A stretch of DNA of 41,798 bases, taken from contig NZ_JAJBTT010000047.1 of NCBI RefSeq assembly GCF_020860705.1, positions 1 through 41,798 on the forward strand, in the 5' to 3' direction. The notes beneath the pieces are model-generated. The model was not told the origin of the DNA. It saw nothing but the letters and a program-made list of their open reading frames with translations, and did not search any database. This document shows positions 40,552 to 41,798 of the stretch, in pieces. The translations under genes and the position numbers were made by a program. The stretch's first letter is position 1. Every line of letters starts with the position of its first letter. The DNA is from Akkermansia sp. GTDB taxonomy: Bacteria > Verrucomicrobiota > Verrucomicrobiia > Verrucomicrobiales > Akkermansiaceae.

Positions 40552-41397
40552 ATGTCCCCCTCACGCCTCCAGTACGACAGGATTATCATTACGGGCGCCT
40601 CGTCCGGCTTCGGGGAAGCCTTTGCCGGAACGCTGGCTGCGCATGCGGCGGAGCTGGTGCTCATTGCCCGGAAGGAAGACGCCCTGAGGCGGCTGGCCGC
40701 CACCCTGGAAGAAGAGCATCCCGGCCTGCGTGCCACCGTCTTCCCCTGCGACCTAGCGGACGAAGCCTCCCTGGACACGCTCCTTTCCCATCTGGCCGCG
40801 CTTCCTCCGGCCAATACCCTGCTGATCAACAATGCGGGGGCCGGGGATTATGGAGAATTCGCAGACGGACGCTGGGAAAAAATACGCGCGCTGCTGCGGC
40901 TGAACGTGGAAAGCCTCACCCGCCTGTGCCACGCCCTGATACCCGGCATGAAGCGGAACGGAGGAGACATCATCAACATCAGCTCCCTGGGAGCCCTCCT
41001 TCCCATCCCCGACTTTGCCGTTTACGCGGCCACCAAGGCCTATGTTTCCAGCCTGTCGGAAGCGCTGCGGCTGGAACTGCGCGAACACGGCATCCGCGTG
41101 CTGGCCGTCTGCCCCGGTCCGGTTTCCACGGGCTTCGGGAAAGCGGCGCGCCGGCCCGGCTTTACCGGAAACATGATGCCGGGCAGAAACGCGTTTGACA
41201 CCTCCATTGAAACCGTCGTGAAAGACAGCCTCCGCGCCCTGTCCCGCGGACGCGCCCGGGTGTTCCCCGGCATGAAAATACGGCTGGCGGCCCTGCTGCT
41301 GAACATCGCCCCCCTGGACCTGATCCGCTTTTTCATGGGCAGGCGCCCCCGGAAAGTCCAGGCCGTACCCAATGATTCCCCCTCTTCTGCATCATGA
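40552..41397 (+). CDS. Short-chain dehydrogenase/reductase (SDR) family oxidoreductase
   Basis: 281 residues. Classical SDR motifs are all present: cofactor site TGASSGFG (about 14-21), NNAG (about 96-99), the catalytic Ser in NISSLGALLP and the Tyr-x-x-x-Lys pair in YAATKAY, then PGPVSTGFG. LIARKEDALRRLA after the second strand is the usual pattern of NADP(H)-preferring members of the DltE/YqjQ-like group. The substrate, an alcohol, ketone or acyl group, cannot be inferred. The C-terminal ~40 residues (RLAALLLNIAPLDLIRFFMGRRPRK) include a hydrophobic helix and may associate with the membrane. The stop overlaps the start of the next gene by four bases. Confidence 0.9.
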   Translation: MSPSRLQYDRIIITGASSGFGEAFAGTLAAHAAELVLIARKEDALRRLAATLEEEHPGLRATVFPCDLADEASLDTLLSHLAALPPANTLLINNAGAGDYGEFADGRWEKIRALLRLNVESLTRLCHALIPGMKRNGGDIINISSLGALLPIPDFAVYAATKAYVSSLSEALRLELREHGIRVLAVCPGPVSTGFGKAARRPGFTGNMMPGRNAFDTSIETVVKDSLRALSRGRARVFPGMKIRLAALLLNIAPLDLIRFFMGRRPRKVQAVPNDSPSSAS

Positions 41398-41798
41398 AAG
41401 CCCACCGCCGCGGAATACCCTGCTTCACCTGGTTCAAGCTTGCCGTCTGCCTCTGCCTGGCGGCCATGGCGGCCTCCCTGTTCACGCCGTACCCGGCCCA
41501 GATCATCCGCGCCCTGAAAGGGGAGCCGGAACAGGAACCGTCAGATTCCGGCGCCTATCCGCCGCAGGAATCCCGCCCTGTGGAGCAGCCGGGCCAGGAG
41601 CAGCCCGCCATTCCCTCCATGCCCGGAAAGGAATTGGAAGATTCCCGGCTGACTACCCCCTGGACTCCGGAACGCACCATCGCCCTTCCCCCGGTGCAGT
41701 ACCCGCCCGTGCCCCCCGGTCTGCCCCCCCAACCCCGAGTGGGCGGCACGTCCGAAATAGTCGCACCGGGGCGGGGGCAGGAACTGGAGAACCCGGGG
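41394..41798 (+). CDS. Proline-rich single-span membrane protein, partial at right edge
   Basis: 135 codons are open from the ATG at 41394 to the window edge, with no stop. The ATG overlaps the SDR stop (ATGA), so the genes are coupled. A short basic start (MKAHRRGIPCFTWF) leads to one hydrophobic segment (about residues 13-31, KLAVCLCLAAMAASLF), either a membrane anchor or uncleaved signal. What follows is a low-complexity, Pro/Gln/Glu-rich stretch (PEQEPSDSGAYPPQESRP, PPVPPGLPPQPR) that looks like a disordered periplasmic spacer. Any folded domain lies beyond the window. I do not recognise the family; TonB-like or cell-wall-spanning spacer proteins have this composition. Confidence 0.6.
   Translation, partial: MKAHRRGIPCFTWFKLAVCLCLAAMAASLFTPYPAQIIRALKGEPEQEPSDSGAYPPQESRPVEQPGQEQPAIPSMPGKELEDSRLTTPWTPERTIALPPVQYPPVPPGLPPQPRVGGTSEIVAPGRGQELENPG

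Noticed and set aside
1..41798. CRISPR array, insertion sequence, prophage, tRNA or rRNA
   Set aside because: None was found: no spaced 25-40 base repeats, no transposase or integrase motif, no cloverleaf or rRNA signature by eye.

Overview
The window is dense, mostly housekeeping bacterial DNA with moderately high G+C. It suggests a Gram-negative member of the Verrucomicrobiota, probably Akkermansia or a close relative. This rests on the mix of families (a short-leader gene style with few strong Shine-Dalgarno sites, an FtsH with a long periplasmic domain, a DUF6941-type protein, many small CGGxG lipoproteins, an MFS-acyltransferase fusion) and is an inference, not a database match. No rRNA, tRNA, CRISPR array, transposase or phage gene was seen.

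Layout. 1-3383 (minus strand): a four-helix-bundle suffix protein cut by the left edge, a CatA-like acetyltransferase, and two DUF805/GYF_2 membrane proteins. 3464-9258 (minus): an operon reading TonB-dependent receptor, ABC ATPase, two-module FtsX permease. 9396-10922 (minus): prephenate dehydrogenase and a lipoprotein. 11499-14598 (plus): an MFS-PlsC fusion overlapping a dCMP-deaminase-like gene. 14613-17999: a small lipoprotein, an OsmC protein and a DsbD-type thiol-disulfide transporter. 18049-21145 (minus): mutS followed after one base by a DEDDh exonuclease. 21403-24219 (minus): ftsH and rsfS. 24386-26249 (minus): an AAA ATPase overlapping a PD-(D/E)XK-like protein, a possible two-gene defence or DNA-processing module. 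26523-28190 (plus): menB and a one-span membrane protein. 28273-35616: a membrane protein, then a tripartite ABC export system (TolC-like protein divergent from lipoprotein, adaptor, ATPase, permease), flanked by two more small lipoproteins. 35743-39279 (minus): a 1178-residue ABCG-type transporter with a long regulatory N-terminus. 39472-41798 (plus): a DUF6941-type protein, a 605-base non-coding stretch with two copies of a structured repeat, an SDR oxidoreductase and a proline-rich membrane protein cut by the right edge.

The most interesting points are the ATPase/nuclease-like pair, the export system interleaved with CGGxG lipoproteins that have similar TTGACG promoters, the decayed adenylation-like domain on the MFS-acyltransferase, the mutS-exonuclease coupling with a terminal clamp-binding motif, and the hairpin-rich repeat pair at 40033-40416.
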